Below are positions 27,509-36,425 of a stretch of 64,000 nt of DNA, in pieces; positions within the stretch are counted from its first letter, which is position 1; each line of letters starts with the position of its first letter. Under the pieces are notes generated by a model. The model did not search any database. It was given only the letters and a program-made list of their open reading frames with translations, and was not told the DNA's origin. Source of the stretch: Bog-473 sp963764305 (GTDB taxonomy: Bacteria > Actinomycetota > Acidimicrobiia > Acidimicrobiales > RAAP-2); the NCBI GenBank assembly GCA_963764305.1, contig CAVXSD010000010.1, positions 434,001 to 498,000 on the forward strand. Reading direction: 5' to 3'. The position numbers and the translations under genes were made by a program.

Positions 27509-28813
27509 TCATGGCGCCTTGATCAGCAGTTCCCCGCCCAGATACGGCCCCAAGCTCTCGGGCAGCAACACGGTCCCGTCGGGCTGGCGCCCGTTCTCCA
27601 CGAGGGCGGCCCAGATGCGCGGCCAGGCCAGCGCCGAGCCGTTGACAGTGTGCACCAGCTGCAGCGGACCCCCCCCGGCGGGGCGGAAGCGCACGTTGGC
27701 CCGGCGGGCCTGGTAGTCGCGGAACCAGCTGACCGAGCTCACCTCGAGCCAGCGGTCGACGCCGGGCGCGTAGGCCTCCAGATCGAAGGTGCGCGCCGAG
27801 GACCCGCCGAGGTCCCCGCAGCACAGGTCGAGGACCCGGTAGGGCAGCTCGAGCTCCTGGAGCATCGACTCGGCCCGCTGCAGGATGTCCGCCTGCGCCT
27901 CGAGCGCATCCCCGGGCGTGGTGTAGGCGAAGAGCTCCACTTTGTCGAACTCGTGCACCCGCAGCAGGCCCCGGGTGTCGCGCCCGGCCGAGCCCGCTTC
28001 GCGTCGGTAGCAGGCGGTCGCTGCGGTGAAGCGAAGCGGGAGCTCGGACTCCTCCAGGATCTCGCCCCGATGCATGGAGGTGAGCGGCACCTCGGCCGTC
28101 GGGATGAGCCACAGGTCGTCGCGCTCGAGATGGTAGGCGTCGTCGGCGAACTTGGGCAGGTGGCCGGTGGACGTCATGGTCTCGGTCAGCACCACCGTCG
28201 GCGGCCGGATCTCCTCGTAGGCCGGCGAGTGGCGGTCGATGGCGAACGCGGTCAGCGCACGCAACAGCCGCGCCCCGGGACCCCGGTAGAGCGGGAACAT
28301 GGAGCCGGCCAGCCGCGCCCCGCGCTCCATGTCGAGGATCTGCAACGACTCGCCGATCTCCCAGTGCGGGACCTCCTGGTGCTCGACCCGTCCGGGCTCC
28401 GACCGCCCGGCGTCCTGCCCGGGCCACCACCGGCGGACTTCCACGTTGTCCTCCTCGCCCACCCCGTCCGGCGCGTCGTCCGCCGGGAGGTTGGGGAGGT
28501 AGAGCAGTGCCGTCTGTCGCTGCTCCAGGAAGGCCTCGGCCTCGGCGGCGGCGACGCGCTCGTCGTCGCCCAGCTGGCGGCTACGCCAGCTGAGCTCGGC
28601 GGCCCGGGTCTCGTCGCCCGCCTTCTTGGCCTGCCCGACCAGGCGCGAGAGCTCCTTGACCTCGGCCCGCATGTCCTCGGCGACACGCAGCCGCACGCTC
28701 CAGGCCGTATCGGCCTCCATGACCGCGTCCACCTCGGCCGCCTCCACGCCGCGCCGGGCCAGCGCGGCCTTGACCGCGTCGGGGTCGTCACGGAGCGCCC
28801 GGATATCGATCAC
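27509..28813 (-). CDS. serS: Seryl-tRNA synthetase
   Basis: 434 residues, full length. The N-terminal coiled-coil arm (about 30-105, e.g. VKELSRLVGQAKKAGDETRAA) reaches the tRNA-Ser long arm. The class II core has GARLAGSMFPLYRGPGARL, motif 2 CYRREAGSAGRDTRGLLRVHEF and motif 3 HTVNGSALAWPRIWAALVEN. It charges tRNA-Ser with serine in the cytosol. Motif 3 deviates slightly from the usual CNGSGLA wording but keeps the catalytic Arg. No T-box leader is seen upstream. It is divergent from the ABC transporter genes, with 26 nt between starts. Confidence 0.97.
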   Translation of the reverse strand: MIDIRALRDDPDAVKAALARRGVEAAEVDAVMEADTAWSVRLRVAEDMRAEVKELSRLVGQAKKAGDETRAAELSWRSRQLGDDERVAAAEAEAFLEQRQTALLYLPNLPADDAPDGVGEEDNVEVRRWWPGQDAGRSEPGRVEHQEVPHWEIGESLQILDMERGARLAGSMFPLYRGPGARLLRALTAFAIDRHSPAYEEIRPPTVVLTETMTSTGHLPKFADDAYHLERDDLWLIPTAEVPLTSMHRGEILEESELPLRFTAATACYRREAGSAGRDTRGLLRVHEFDKVELFAYTTPGDALEAQADILQRAESMLQELELPYRVLDLCCGDLGGSSARTFDLEAYAPGVDRWLEVSSVSWFRDYQARRANVRFRPAGGGPLQLVHTVNGSALAWPRIWAALVENGRQPDGTVLLPESLGPYLGGELLIKAP

Positions 28814-28839
28814 TGCTGCTCAAAGTAGCCTGCGACGCC

Positions 28840-29898
28840 GTGCCAGCCGTCGAGGTCACAGGCCTCACCGTGCGTTACGGACCCGCCGGCACACCGCCCG
28901 CGGTCGACGGCGTCGACCTCGCCGCCGAAGCCGGTGAGGTGGTCGTCGTGCTCGGGCCCAACGGCGCCGGCAAGACGTCGACCGTCGAGACGCTGGAGGG
29001 CTACCGCCGGCCGGTCGCCGGCGAGGCGCGCGTCCTCGGCCTCGATCCCATCGCCGACCACGCCGCGCTCAGCAGCCGCGTCGGCGTGATGCTCCAGCGC
29101 GGCGGGGTGTACCCCATGCTCGGGCCGCGCCGCGCTCTCGACCTCTTCGCCGGCTACTACCCCGATGCCGTGCCGACGGACGAACTGCTCGACCTCGTCG
29201 GCCTGCGCACCGTCGCCGGCACGCCCTGGCGCCACCTGTCGGGCGGCGAGCAGCAACGACTCTCCCTCGCGCTGGCCCTGGTCGGCCGGCCGGAGGTGGC
29301 CTTCCTCGACGAGCCGACGGCCGGTGTCGACCCCGGGGGGCGCATCGCCGTGCGCGCCGTGGTGGCCAACCTGAAGGAGCGGGGCGTGTGCGTCGTCCTC
29401 ACCACGCACGAGCTCGGCGAGGCCGAGCGGATGGCGGATCGCATCGTGATCCTGTCCTCCGGCCGCGTCGTGCTCGAGGGCACACCGCACGGCCTGACCA
29501 CCGGCGCCGGGCCCGCCGGCGGCGCCCCACCGGTCCTCACCTTCGGGGCACCCCCCGCGCTCGACACCGCCGCTTTGGCCGCCGCCGTCGGGGCGGGGAC
29601 CGTGGTCAACGAGACCGCACCCGGCCGCTACCGGGTCGAGGCCGCTGAGGTGGCGACCCCCGCCGTCACCGCGGCGGTGGCCAACTTCCTGGCCGAGCGC
29701 GGCGCCACCCTCACCGACCTGGTGGCGGGCAGGACCCTCGAGGACGTGTACTTCGAGACGGTGGGGACGGCCGCCGTCACCGCCGCCGTCACCGGCACCG
29801 CCACCGACGAGACGGCGGAGGGCCAGGCGGACGCCGACCGGCGTCTGGGCCGGCGCCAGGGCCGGCCCAAGGGCCGGCGCCGGAGGCGGACGCGGTGA
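28840..29898 (+). CDS. ABC transporter ATP-binding protein (drug/daunorubicin-type exporter)
   Basis: 352 residues. Walker A GPNGAGKTSTVETLEG near residue 40, Q-loop VMLQRGGVYP, signature LSGGEQQR, Walker B VAFLDEPTAGVDP and the H-loop TTHELGEAERMADR are all present. The C-terminal extension (about 240-352) ends in a Gly/Arg-rich tail. It energises export by the permease whose gene overlaps its end by 4 nt (GTGA). GTG 28840 is the start, 26 nt from serS. The substrate is unknown; related ABC-2 systems export drugs, lipids or polymers. Confidence 0.93.
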   Translation: MPAVEVTGLTVRYGPAGTPPAVDGVDLAAEAGEVVVVLGPNGAGKTSTVETLEGYRRPVAGEARVLGLDPIADHAALSSRVGVMLQRGGVYPMLGPRRALDLFAGYYPDAVPTDELLDLVGLRTVAGTPWRHLSGGEQQRLSLALALVGRPEVAFLDEPTAGVDPGGRIAVRAVVANLKERGVCVVLTTHELGEAERMADRIVILSSGRVVLEGTPHGLTTGAGPAGGAPPVLTFGAPPALDTAALAAAVGAGTVVNETAPGRYRVEAAEVATPAVTAAVANFLAERGATLTDLVAGRTLEDVYFETVGTAAVTAAVTGTATDETAEGQADADRRLGRRQGRPKGRRRRRTR

Positions 29899-30668
29899 GC
29901 GCGGTGAGCGTGGTGAGCGCGACTGCCCGCACCCTCCGGCCGCTGACCGCGCAGACCAGCGCGGAGATGTTCATGACCCTGCGCCGCGGCGAGACCCTCC
30001 TGCTGACCCTCGGCATACCCGTCGTGTTCCTCATCTTCTTCTCCAAGGTGTCGGTGGTCTCGACCCCGACGGCCACGCCCGCCAATTTCTTCGTGCCCGG
30101 CATCCTGGCCCTCGCCGTCATGTCGACGGCGATGGTCTCCCTCGGCATCGCCACCGGCTTCGAGCGCGGCTACGGCGTGCTCAAGCGTCTGGGCGCCACC
30201 CCGCTCGGTCGCCCGCGCCTGCTCGGAGCCAAGATCGTCACGATCGTCGCCGTCGAGCTGCTGCAGGCGGCCGTCCTCCTGCCGGTCGGACTGGCCCTGG
30301 GCTGGAACCCCGGTGGTGGCGGTCCCGCGGCGGTGGCCGGCGCCATCGGCGCTGTGCTCCTGGGCTCGGCCGCCTTCGCCGGCATCGGCCTCTTCATGGC
30401 CGGCACCCTGCGGGCCGAGGTGAACCTGGCCGCGGCCAACGGCCTCTATCTCATCTTGCTGCTGCTGGGCGGCATGGTCGTCCCGATCTCCAAGCTCCCC
30501 GCCGGGCTGGCCGAATTCGCCAAGCTGCTGCCGGCCGAGGCCCTCTCCGCCGCGTTGCACGCCACCCTCGGTGCAGGCGCCGCGGTGCCGACGGAGTCCT
30601 GGGCCGTGCTGGCGGTCTGGGCTGTGGCGGCGCCGGTGGCCGCCGCGCTCACATTCAAATGGGAATAA
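29895..30668 (+). CDS. ABC-2 type transporter permease
   Basis: 257 residues with six hydrophobic segments (TLLLTLGIPVVFLIFFS; FFVPGILALAVMSTAMVSLG; AVELLQAAVLLPVGLALG; AIGAVLLGSAAFAGIGLFMA; LYLILLLLGGMVVPISKLP; VLAVWAVAAPVAAAL) and the ABC-2 motif GYGVLKRLGATPLGRPRLLGAK between helices 2 and 3. It forms the membrane channel for the preceding ATPase. The GTG overlaps the ATPase stop. Its TAA stop (30666-30668) lies in a 17-bp tandem duplication. Confidence 0.92.
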   Translation: MSAVSVVSATARTLRPLTAQTSAEMFMTLRRGETLLLTLGIPVVFLIFFSKVSVVSTPTATPANFFVPGILALAVMSTAMVSLGIATGFERGYGVLKRLGATPLGRPRLLGAKIVTIVAVELLQAAVLLPVGLALGWNPGGGGPAAVAGAIGAVLLGSAAFAGIGLFMAGTLRAEVNLAAANGLYLILLLLGGMVVPISKLPAGLAEFAKLLPAEALSAALHATLGAGAAVPTESWAVLAVWAVAAPVAAALTFKWE

Positions 30669-30691
30669 CCGACAAATGGGAATAACCGACG
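30658..30691. repeat. 17-bp perfect tandem duplication over a stop codon
   Basis: AAATGGGAATAACCGAC occurs at 30658-30674 and 30675-30691. The first copy includes the last codons and TAA of the permease gene, so the duplication did not change the protein. Confidence 0.96.
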
Positions 30692-30715
30692 GCCGCCGCC
30701 AGAGCCGGTCCGGCG

Positions 30716-31378
30716 CTACGACGCGGTGGGCAGGAGCGCGCGCTCGTCCTGGGTGAAGGTCGCCGGCGTGAGCTGGGCGCCCGCCACGATCTTGGAGATG
30801 GTGCCGTCCCCGCGCACGAACACCGTGTAGGGATCGCCGTCGAAGAAGAACGACCCGCTCGTGATCCCGGCCTGGGGGTCCGACGCCACGGGGAAGCTCA
30901 CCCCCTCGTCGTGGATGAACGACTTGCCGATCGATGTCTTGTCGAAACTGTCGACGCCCATGACGTGGATCTGCGACAGGGGGCCGCCCGACCGCTCCTG
31001 CTGGCGCACCACCGCCGTCAGCGGGGGCAGCTCCTGCCTGCAGCTCGTGCACCAGGCCCCGAAGAACAGCAGTACCGCCGGGGTGCCGCTCCCGCCACCG
31101 CCCGTCGGGACCGACACCTGGGACGGACCGGTGGGGCCGATGTTGGGGGCAGTGAAGTGCGGCACCTGGTCACCCTCCTTGGGCTGCCCCGAGCTCTGAC
31201 TGCTGCCGATGCTCGTCAGGAGCCCGATGAGCACGACGATAAGGAGACCGATGCCGAGGCCGATGAGGATGAAGCGCTTACGGGGTCGGCGGACCGCGGG
31301 GGCGCCCTCAGCCCCGGGCGCCGCATCCCCCCCGGGCGCCGGCGAGGGCGCCGGATCTGGAGGCGGTGCGTCGGTCAT
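30716..31378 (-). CDS. TlpA/ResA-like membrane-anchored thiol-disulfide oxidoreductase
   Basis: 220 residues. A Pro/Ala-rich cytoplasmic tail, one membrane anchor (about 35-56), then an extracytoplasmic thioredoxin fold with the active site FFGAWCTSCRQELPPL (Cys about 110 and 113), VMGVDSFDKTS and DPYTVFVRGDGTI. ResA/TlpA proteins reduce cysteines of apocytochrome c or of the CuA site of cytochrome oxidase. The position beside ctaB and ctaA supports a role in terminal oxidase assembly. The ATG is 11 nt after the ctaB stop, in the same orientation. Confidence 0.9.
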   Translation of the reverse strand: MTDAPPPDPAPSPAPGGDAAPGAEGAPAVRRPRKRFILIGLGIGLLIVVLIGLLTSIGSSQSSGQPKEGDQVPHFTAPNIGPTGPSQVSVPTGGGGSGTPAVLLFFGAWCTSCRQELPPLTAVVRQQERSGGPLSQIHVMGVDSFDKTSIGKSFIHDEGVSFPVASDPQAGITSGSFFFDGDPYTVFVRGDGTISKIVAGAQLTPATFTQDERALLPTAS

Positions 31379-31389
31379 CCCGCGGGACG

Positions 31390-32325
31390 TTAGTGAATAC
31401 GGTTGGAGATGAGTACGTCGCCCGCCATCGCCACGAACAGCACGGTGAGGTAGGTGATGGAGTACCCGAAGACCTTCATGGCGTCCCGCCCGGTCACCTG
31501 CCCGTTCTGGGCCAGCCCCCACAGACGGGTCACGAAGTAGAGGAACCCGGCGCCGAGCACGGCGGCGGTGACCATGTAGATCCAGCCGAGGTGGGCCACC
31601 GGCCCCAACAGGAACGACACCGCCACCAGCGCCACCGTGTAGTAGATGATCTCGGTCGTGGTGCGCTTCATGGACGCCACCACCGGGAGCATGGGCACGT
31701 CCGCCGCCCGGTAGTCCTCCTTGTAGCGCACCGCCAGCGACCAGAAGTGCGGCGGTGTCCAGATGAAGATGATGGCGAAGAGCACCACCGGCGCCCAGGC
31801 CAGGCTGTCGGTCACCGCGGCCCAGCCCACCAGCACGGGGACCGCGCCCGCCGCACCCCCGATGACGATGTTCTGGGTGGAGCGGCGCTTCAGCCACATC
31901 GTGTAGACGAAGACGTAGAAGAGGGTGGCCGAGATGGCCAGGACGGCCGAGAGCAGGTTGACGGCCAACCACAGCTCGACGAACGCCGCCACCTCGAGCG
32001 ACAGGGCGAAGACCAGTGCAGCGGTGGGTGTCATGGCCCCGGTCACCAGGGGCCGGTTCTTGGTCCGGTTCATCAGGCGGTCGATGTCGCGGTCGACCAC
32101 CATGTTGATGGCGTTGGCCCCGCCGGCCGCCAGCGCCCCCCCGGCGAGGGTGGCGGCCATGAGCCAGACGGGGGGCAGGCCGCGCTGCGCCACCACCATG
32201 GTGGGGAGCGTCGTGACCAGCAGGAGCTCGATGATCCGTGGCTTGGTCAGGGCGACATAGGCCCCGACGGTCGACCGCGACCACGTGGCTCGTCGGCCCG
32301 GGAGGGCGGGCGCCTCAATGGACAT
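31390..32325 (-). CDS. ctaB: Protoheme IX farnesyltransferase (heme O synthase)
   Basis: 311 residues. UbiA-family prenyltransferase with ALTKPRIIELLLVTTLPT, the first Asp-rich motif NAINMVVDRDIDRLMNRTKNRP and a second YKEDYRAADVPMLPVVAS loop, and about nine membrane helices. It converts heme B to heme O for cytochrome oxidase. ATG 32325 overlaps, on the opposite strand, an ATG at 32324 that could start ctaA; the pair is therefore very tightly divergent. It precedes the TlpA-like gene in an operon. Confidence 0.95.
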   Translation of the reverse strand: MSIEAPALPGRRATWSRSTVGAYVALTKPRIIELLLVTTLPTMVVAQRGLPPVWLMAATLAGGALAAGGANAINMVVDRDIDRLMNRTKNRPLVTGAMTPTAALVFALSLEVAAFVELWLAVNLLSAVLAISATLFYVFVYTMWLKRRSTQNIVIGGAAGAVPVLVGWAAVTDSLAWAPVVLFAIIFIWTPPHFWSLAVRYKEDYRAADVPMLPVVASMKRTTTEIIYYTVALVAVSFLLGPVAHLGWIYMVTAAVLGAGFLYFVTRLWGLAQNGQVTGRDAMKVFGYSITYLTVLFVAMAGDVLISNRIH

Positions 32326-32392
32326 GCCCGACCAGCCTACGACCGCGACCACGCCCGGGACCAGGCGACCGGCGCCGGTACGCTTGGCCAGA

Positions 32393-33361
32393 GTGTCGCG
32401 GCGCCGTACCCCCACCGTCTCGCCCTCGCTGAGCCACCGGCTCGACGTCGTGGCCCTGGTCCTGACGGCCCTCATCGTGCTGACCGGGGCGGCGGTCCGC
32501 CTGACCGGCTCGGGCCTCGGCTGCGCCGACTGGCCCGAGTGCTCGGTGGGGCACCTGACCCCGGCCCTGCAGTTCCACGGCCTCGTCGAGTTCGGGAACC
32601 GCCTGGTCACGATCGTCCTGACCGTGGCGGTGATCGCCGCCCTGCTCGGCTCGGTCTTCCGGGCGCCCCGGCGACGGGACCTGATCTGGCTGAGCGGCGG
32701 GCTGGTGGCCGGCGTGGTGGCCCAGGCCATCCTGGGCGGGATCGTCGTCTACACCAAGCTCAACCCCTACCTCGTCATGGTGCACTTCTTCGCCACCATG
32801 CTCCTGCTGGTCGACGCGGTGGTGCTGGTGCACCGCTCCTCCCGCGACTACACGCCGGGGTCGGCCCACCTCCTGGTGCCCCGGCCGGTGATCCGCCTCT
32901 TCTACGGCGTCCTGGCGATCCTGGCCCTGGTGATCGCCGCCGGCACCGCCGTCACCGGCGCCGGACCGCATGCGGGCGACGCCTCCGGTCAGCAGGTGGC
33001 CAAGCGGATCCCCATCGCACTGCGCGACATGGCCGAGCTCCACTCGAGCCTCGCCTTGCTCCTGATCGGCGTCACCATCGGCCTCGTCGTCGCTCTCCAC
33101 ATGGGCGACGTGCCCGAACGGGTGCGCCGCTCCGCGCGCATCCTCATGGGGGTGATGGTGGCCCAGGCCGCGGTCGGGTACACGCAGTACTTCACCCACC
33201 TGCCCGCACTCCTGGTGGAAGTCCACATCCTGGGCGCCACCGCGCTGGTGATCGGATCCGTGCAGACCTTCCTCACCTGCACCTACCACGCACCTGAGGC
33301 ACTCCCCGCCCCGCTCCTCCACGACACCTCGGCGCCGGGCGTCCCGATCGGTGCCCATTAG
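32393..33361 (+). CDS. ctaA: Heme A synthase (COX15/CtaA family)
   Basis: About 322 residues with eight membrane helices. Helix-associated motifs TGAAVRLTGSGLGCADWPEC (Cys pair and near-haem region), QFHGLVEFGNRLVT (haem His), LVMVHFFATMLLLVDA, AELHSSLALLLIG and VEVHILGATALV (further haem ligands) match COX15/CtaA. It oxidises heme O to heme A, the step after CtaB. GTG 32393 leaves 67 nt between the divergent starts; ATG 32324 would add 23 residues but overlaps the ctaB start codon. Confidence 0.93.
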   Translation: MSRRRTPTVSPSLSHRLDVVALVLTALIVLTGAAVRLTGSGLGCADWPECSVGHLTPALQFHGLVEFGNRLVTIVLTVAVIAALLGSVFRAPRRRDLIWLSGGLVAGVVAQAILGGIVVYTKLNPYLVMVHFFATMLLLVDAVVLVHRSSRDYTPGSAHLLVPRPVIRLFYGVLAILALVIAAGTAVTGAGPHAGDASGQQVAKRIPIALRDMAELHSSLALLLIGVTIGLVVALHMGDVPERVRRSARILMGVMVAQAAVGYTQYFTHLPALLVEVHILGATALVIGSVQTFLTCTYHAPEALPAPLLHDTSAPGVPIGAH

Positions 33362-33393
33362 GCTTGACCATTCCGTGCCACCGGCGCGGCCCG

Positions 33394-33466
33394 GCCCCCA
33401 TCGTCTAGCGGCCTAGGACACCGCCCTTTCACGGCGGCAGCACCGGTTCGAATCCGGTTGGGGGTG
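33394..33466 (+). tRNA. tRNA-Glu (anticodon UUC)
   Basis: GCCCCCA acceptor pairs with TGGGGGT at the 3' end (with the G-U first pair usual for bacterial tRNA-Glu). The anticodon arm is CCGCC-CTTTCAC-GGCGG giving UUC, and the T arm ACCGG-TTCGAAT-CCGGT is canonical. CCA is not encoded. Confidence 0.96.
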
Positions 33467-33502
33467 CTGGCTGGGCTTGACCCATCCTCGGTCCGGTCGC
33501 GA

Positions 33503-34138
33503 TCAACTCGCTCTCCCTGCGTCGCGCAGCGCGGTTCGGAGGAGGGCGTCAGCGGCCCATTGGAGCGTCGCGACGATTTCGTCGTCGTCGTCGAGCCCGA
33601 CGACATCCTTCAGGGAGATGATGGCCTCAGCGCCCAGCGTGAGGGCGAGAGCGGAGCGGAGACGTTTCCAGCTTGCCTCGTCGAATTGACCATGGATTGG
33701 GCCCAGCGCCTCATCGAGCCAACGGACCCGACGGCCCGGCCGCACGGGCATGTCGTGACCGTCGCGTCGGTTCTGCAGCCACGTGTCCATGAAGACACGC
33801 ACGTTTGATCGCGCCAGCACCTCTTCGGAGAGGAGGAGCGGCATGAACGTTCCGATCAGGTTCGCCAGCCGTTGTGCGGAGTCGTCAGTCCCGAAGGCGG
33901 CGACGAGTTCCTCGACCGGCCGGATCATCGGCTCGACCTGCGCCACATCCAGCAGCAACGACTCTTGGGTGGGGAAGTACCGGTAGGCGGTCGCCCGCGA
34001 CACCAGAGCCCGCTCGGCTGCCTCCGCCACCGTCGGTGGCGTGCCCTCGCGCAGGAGCGCGGTCGCGGCCTCGACGATCGCCGCCCGTGTCCTCGTCTTC
34101 TGATTGGCCCGAGGATCCTCTTGACGTGAGACTTGCAT
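33503..34138 (-). CDS. TetR-family transcriptional regulator
   Basis: 211 residues. The N-terminal HTH (about 18-65) reads AAIVEAATALLREGTPPTVAEAA then ALVSRATAYRYFPTQESLL, typical of TetR; the C-terminal helical domain is ligand-binding and unassigned. It is divergent from a cupin gene with 57 nt between starts, a space that contains an ATCTC-N5-GAGAT palindrome. It probably represses the cupin gene and itself in response to a small molecule, which is inference from layout. Confidence 0.9.
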   Translation of the reverse strand: MQVSRQEDPRANQKTRTRAAIVEAATALLREGTPPTVAEAAERALVSRATAYRYFPTQESLLLDVAQVEPMIRPVEELVAAFGTDDSAQRLANLIGTFMPLLLSEEVLARSNVRVFMDTWLQNRRDGHDMPVRPGRRVRWLDEALGPIHGQFDEASWKRLRSALALTLGAEAIISLKDVVGLDDDDEIVATLQWAADALLRTALRDAGRAS

Positions 34139-34155
34139 CTTATTATGTTATCAAT

Positions 34156-34170
34156 ATCTCATAGCGAGAT
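34156..34170. promoter_or_regulatory. Candidate TetR operator between divergent genes
   Basis: ATCTC-ATAGC-GAGAT, a 5+5 bp perfect inverted repeat, lies in the AT-rich 57-nt space between the TetR gene and the cupin gene, where it could overlap both promoters. Confidence 0.55.
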
Positions 34171-34195
34171 GATGGACGCATAGAGAGGTCGGGAC

Positions 34196-34645
34196 ATGAC
34201 AGCACATCCGATGGTCGTTTCACCAGCGGACCGCCCAGAGACGTTGAACGTCGTCGGCGAACAGATCACGGTGCTCGCGTCCGCGGCGCAGACCGGCAGC
34301 TACGAGATCTTCCTGCAGTCGGGACCCGAGGGAAGCGGTCCACCGCCGCACCACCACCCGTGGGACGAAGCCTTCTACGTCATCGCTGGTGAGGTTGCAT
34401 TCGGCGTCGCCGACCTGGAGAGCGTCGCCGGGCCGGGCACCTTCGTCCAGCTCCCGGGCGGAACGACGCACTGGTTCCGCTTCGTCCACGACGGTGGACA
34501 GATGATCAGCGTGACCTCACGACAGGGCGCGTCGGAGTTCTTCACCGAACTCGACCGCACCGTCTCACCCGAGAATCCCGATCTGGAGAAGCTCGTCGCC
34601 ATCGCCGAGTCCCATGGCCTGAGCGTCCCTCCCCCACCGAGCTGA
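34196..34645 (+). CDS. Cupin-domain protein
   Basis: 149 residues, one cupin domain. Motif 1 is GSGPPPHHHPWDEAFYVIAGEVAFG (three adjacent His plus Glu, metal ligands) and motif 2 PGGTTHWFRFVHDGG, near residues 50-110. Such small cupins bind a metal and act as dioxygenases, isomerases or binding proteins; the substrate is unknown. It is divergent from a TetR regulator that probably controls it. GAGAGGT 10 nt ahead of the ATG is the ribosome binding site. Confidence 0.88.
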   Translation: MTAHPMVVSPADRPETLNVVGEQITVLASAAQTGSYEIFLQSGPEGSGPPPHHHPWDEAFYVIAGEVAFGVADLESVAGPGTFVQLPGGTTHWFRFVHDGGQMISVTSRQGASEFFTELDRTVSPENPDLEKLVAIAESHGLSVPPPPS

Positions 34646-34830
34646 TCGGGAGCCAACGCTCACGCGCTCACGCAGTCACGACGGATGCTTTCGCCAGTCC
34701 AGATGAATACCGTCCCTATGGCGGTGGGAATTGGAAGTGACCGTTCGGTGGACCGGTGGCCGAATCGCGAATGACCTGCAGCGCGTCCATCGCGCTACCG
34801 TGAGGCGCTCCCCAAACACGCAGAGGTCCC

Positions 34831-35850
34831 ATGGCTCTGGTCAACAATGTGGTGTACGTGGGTGGGCTGCGGAGCGCCGATCCACGGACCCTCGAAGAGA
34901 CCTACGAGGCCCTGCGCGTACGGCAGGGCATGGCCTGGATCGGGCTGTACAGACCTGATCTCGGAGAGATCCGATCTGTGGCGCACGAATTCCAGTTGCA
35001 CGAGCTGGCCGTGGAGGATGCCGTCACAGCGCATCAACGTCCGAAGCTGGAACGATACGGAACCACGCTCTTCACCGTCCTCCGGCCGGCGCGGTATCTC
35101 GATGCCACGGAAGAGGTCGAGTTCGGGGAGCTCCACATCTTCACCGGCCCCGATTTCGTCGTCACCATCCGCCACGCGGAGACACCAGATCTCGCCACGG
35201 TGCGCAAGCGCCTCGAGGACACCCCAGAATTGCTCAGGCTCGGCCCTGAGGCGGTCCTCTACGCGATCATCGATCAGGTCGTCGACGAGTACGGACCGGT
35301 CGTGGCGGGCCTGGAGAATGACATCGACGAGATCGAAGACCAGCTCTTCAAGGGCGGGGACCCGGCGTTGGCACGTCGGGTCTACGAGCTCTCCCGAGAG
35401 GTCATCGAATTCCAGAGGACGACCCAGCCGCTCCTGGCCATGCTGCATGCTCTCGAAGAGGGCTTCGACAAGTACGAGGTGGAGCTCGAGCTGCGCAGGT
35501 ACCTGCGCGATGTCAGCGACCACGTGATCCGGATCGTGGAGCGTGCCGATTCCTTCCGAGCACTCCTTCAGAATGCGCTCACCGTGCACAGCACGCTGGT
35601 CAGTCAGCAACAGAACGACGAGATGCGCAGCCTGACCGAGACGAGCGTGGCCCAGAACGAGGAGGTCAAGAAGATCTCGGCCTGGGCCGCGATCGGGTTT
35701 GCGCCAACCATCGTGGGGACGATCTACGGCATGAACTTCGACAACATGCCGGAGCTGCACTGGTACTACGGATACCCCATCGCACTCGGTCTGATGGTCG
35801 CCAGTTCGACGGCGCTCTACGTCCTCTTCAAGCGGCGCAAGTGGCTCTAG
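34831..35850 (+). CDS. corA: CorA-family magnesium/cobalt transporter
   Basis: 339 residues: a large cytoplasmic funnel domain (about 1-275, with the long helix YELSREVIEFQRTTQPLLAML), then two membrane helices with the signature YGMNFDNMPELHW at about 299-311 in the loop between them, and a basic C-terminus FKRRKWL. CorA pentamers conduct Mg2+ (also Co2+, Ni2+) through the inner membrane. ATG 34831 follows the CAGAGG site. No riboswitch-like leader is evident in the 185-nt upstream gap. Confidence 0.95.
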   Translation: MALVNNVVYVGGLRSADPRTLEETYEALRVRQGMAWIGLYRPDLGEIRSVAHEFQLHELAVEDAVTAHQRPKLERYGTTLFTVLRPARYLDATEEVEFGELHIFTGPDFVVTIRHAETPDLATVRKRLEDTPELLRLGPEAVLYAIIDQVVDEYGPVVAGLENDIDEIEDQLFKGGDPALARRVYELSREVIEFQRTTQPLLAMLHALEEGFDKYEVELELRRYLRDVSDHVIRIVERADSFRALLQNALTVHSTLVSQQQNDEMRSLTETSVAQNEEVKKISAWAAIGFAPTIVGTIYGMNFDNMPELHWYYGYPIALGLMVASSTALYVLFKRRKWL

Positions 35851-35896
35851 TCCTCCTCACACGGAGAGCTGTGGTTCAGTCAGACTGTGCAGCGGA

Positions 35897-35947
35897 GGAC
35901 GACAGGGAAGGACGACAGGGAAGGACGACAGGGAAGGACGACGGGAA
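35897..35947. repeat. 13-bp tandem repeat in the leader of the VOC gene
   Basis: GGACGACAGGGAA is repeated three times exactly (35897-35935) with a fourth imperfect copy to 35947, just upstream of the ATG at 35961. Each unit contains a purine-rich AGGGAAGGA, similar to a ribosome binding site. Confidence 0.92.
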
Positions 35948-35960
35948 GGAAGGGAACTCA

Positions 35961-36377
35961 ATGCGGTTCAACCATATGGAGTTGACGTTTCCGCTGGGCA
36001 GCCTCACGACGACGCTCCGTGAGGAGATCGACGCCTTCTACGGCTCGATCTTCGGGTGGTCTGCACTCGACACCGAGGTCGCCGGCCAAGCGTGTCACTT
36101 GCTCACGGCCGAACCGGACCAGTTCATCCTCCTCGCGGAAAGCAACAATCCGATGGATTCGCCGGGCTACGACCACCTAGGCCTCTTGCAACAGTCGCGT
36201 GAAGAGGTCGACGAATTGCTGGCTGCGTGTGAACGCTACGCGGACAAGGACGAGCGAGTGAAGATCAAGCGTAACGAAGACCTGATCTATCCAGGACGGA
36301 TTGTGCACACCTTCTACGTGAAGTACCTGCTCCCGGTCTACTTCGACGTGCACAGCTTCGAACGTCCGCCGACCTGA
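35961..36377 (+). CDS. VOC-superfamily (glyoxalase/bleomycin-resistance fold) protein
   Basis: 138 residues. The N-terminal FNHMELTFPLGSLTTTLREEIDAFYGSIFGWS, followed by CHLLTAEPDQFILLAES and YDHLGLLQQSREEVDELLA, gives two paired beta-alpha-beta units of the VOC fold, with His and Glu in metal positions. Function is not predictable beyond metal-dependent small-molecule binding or catalysis. ATG 35961 has AGGAAGGGAA upstream, the end of the 13-bp repeat array, so copy number might affect translation. Confidence 0.72.
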   Translation: MRFNHMELTFPLGSLTTTLREEIDAFYGSIFGWSALDTEVAGQACHLLTAEPDQFILLAESNNPMDSPGYDHLGLLQQSREEVDELLAACERYADKDERVKIKRNEDLIYPGRIVHTFYVKYLLPVYFDVHSFERPPT

Positions 36378-36425
36378 GCCCGTTGCGATCCGGGATGCAC
36401 GGAGCAGGATGGCGACAAGATTTCC

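Noticed and set aside
28814..28839. T-box leader for serS
   Set aside because: Only 26 nt separate serS from the divergent ABC gene and no T-box sequence is present.
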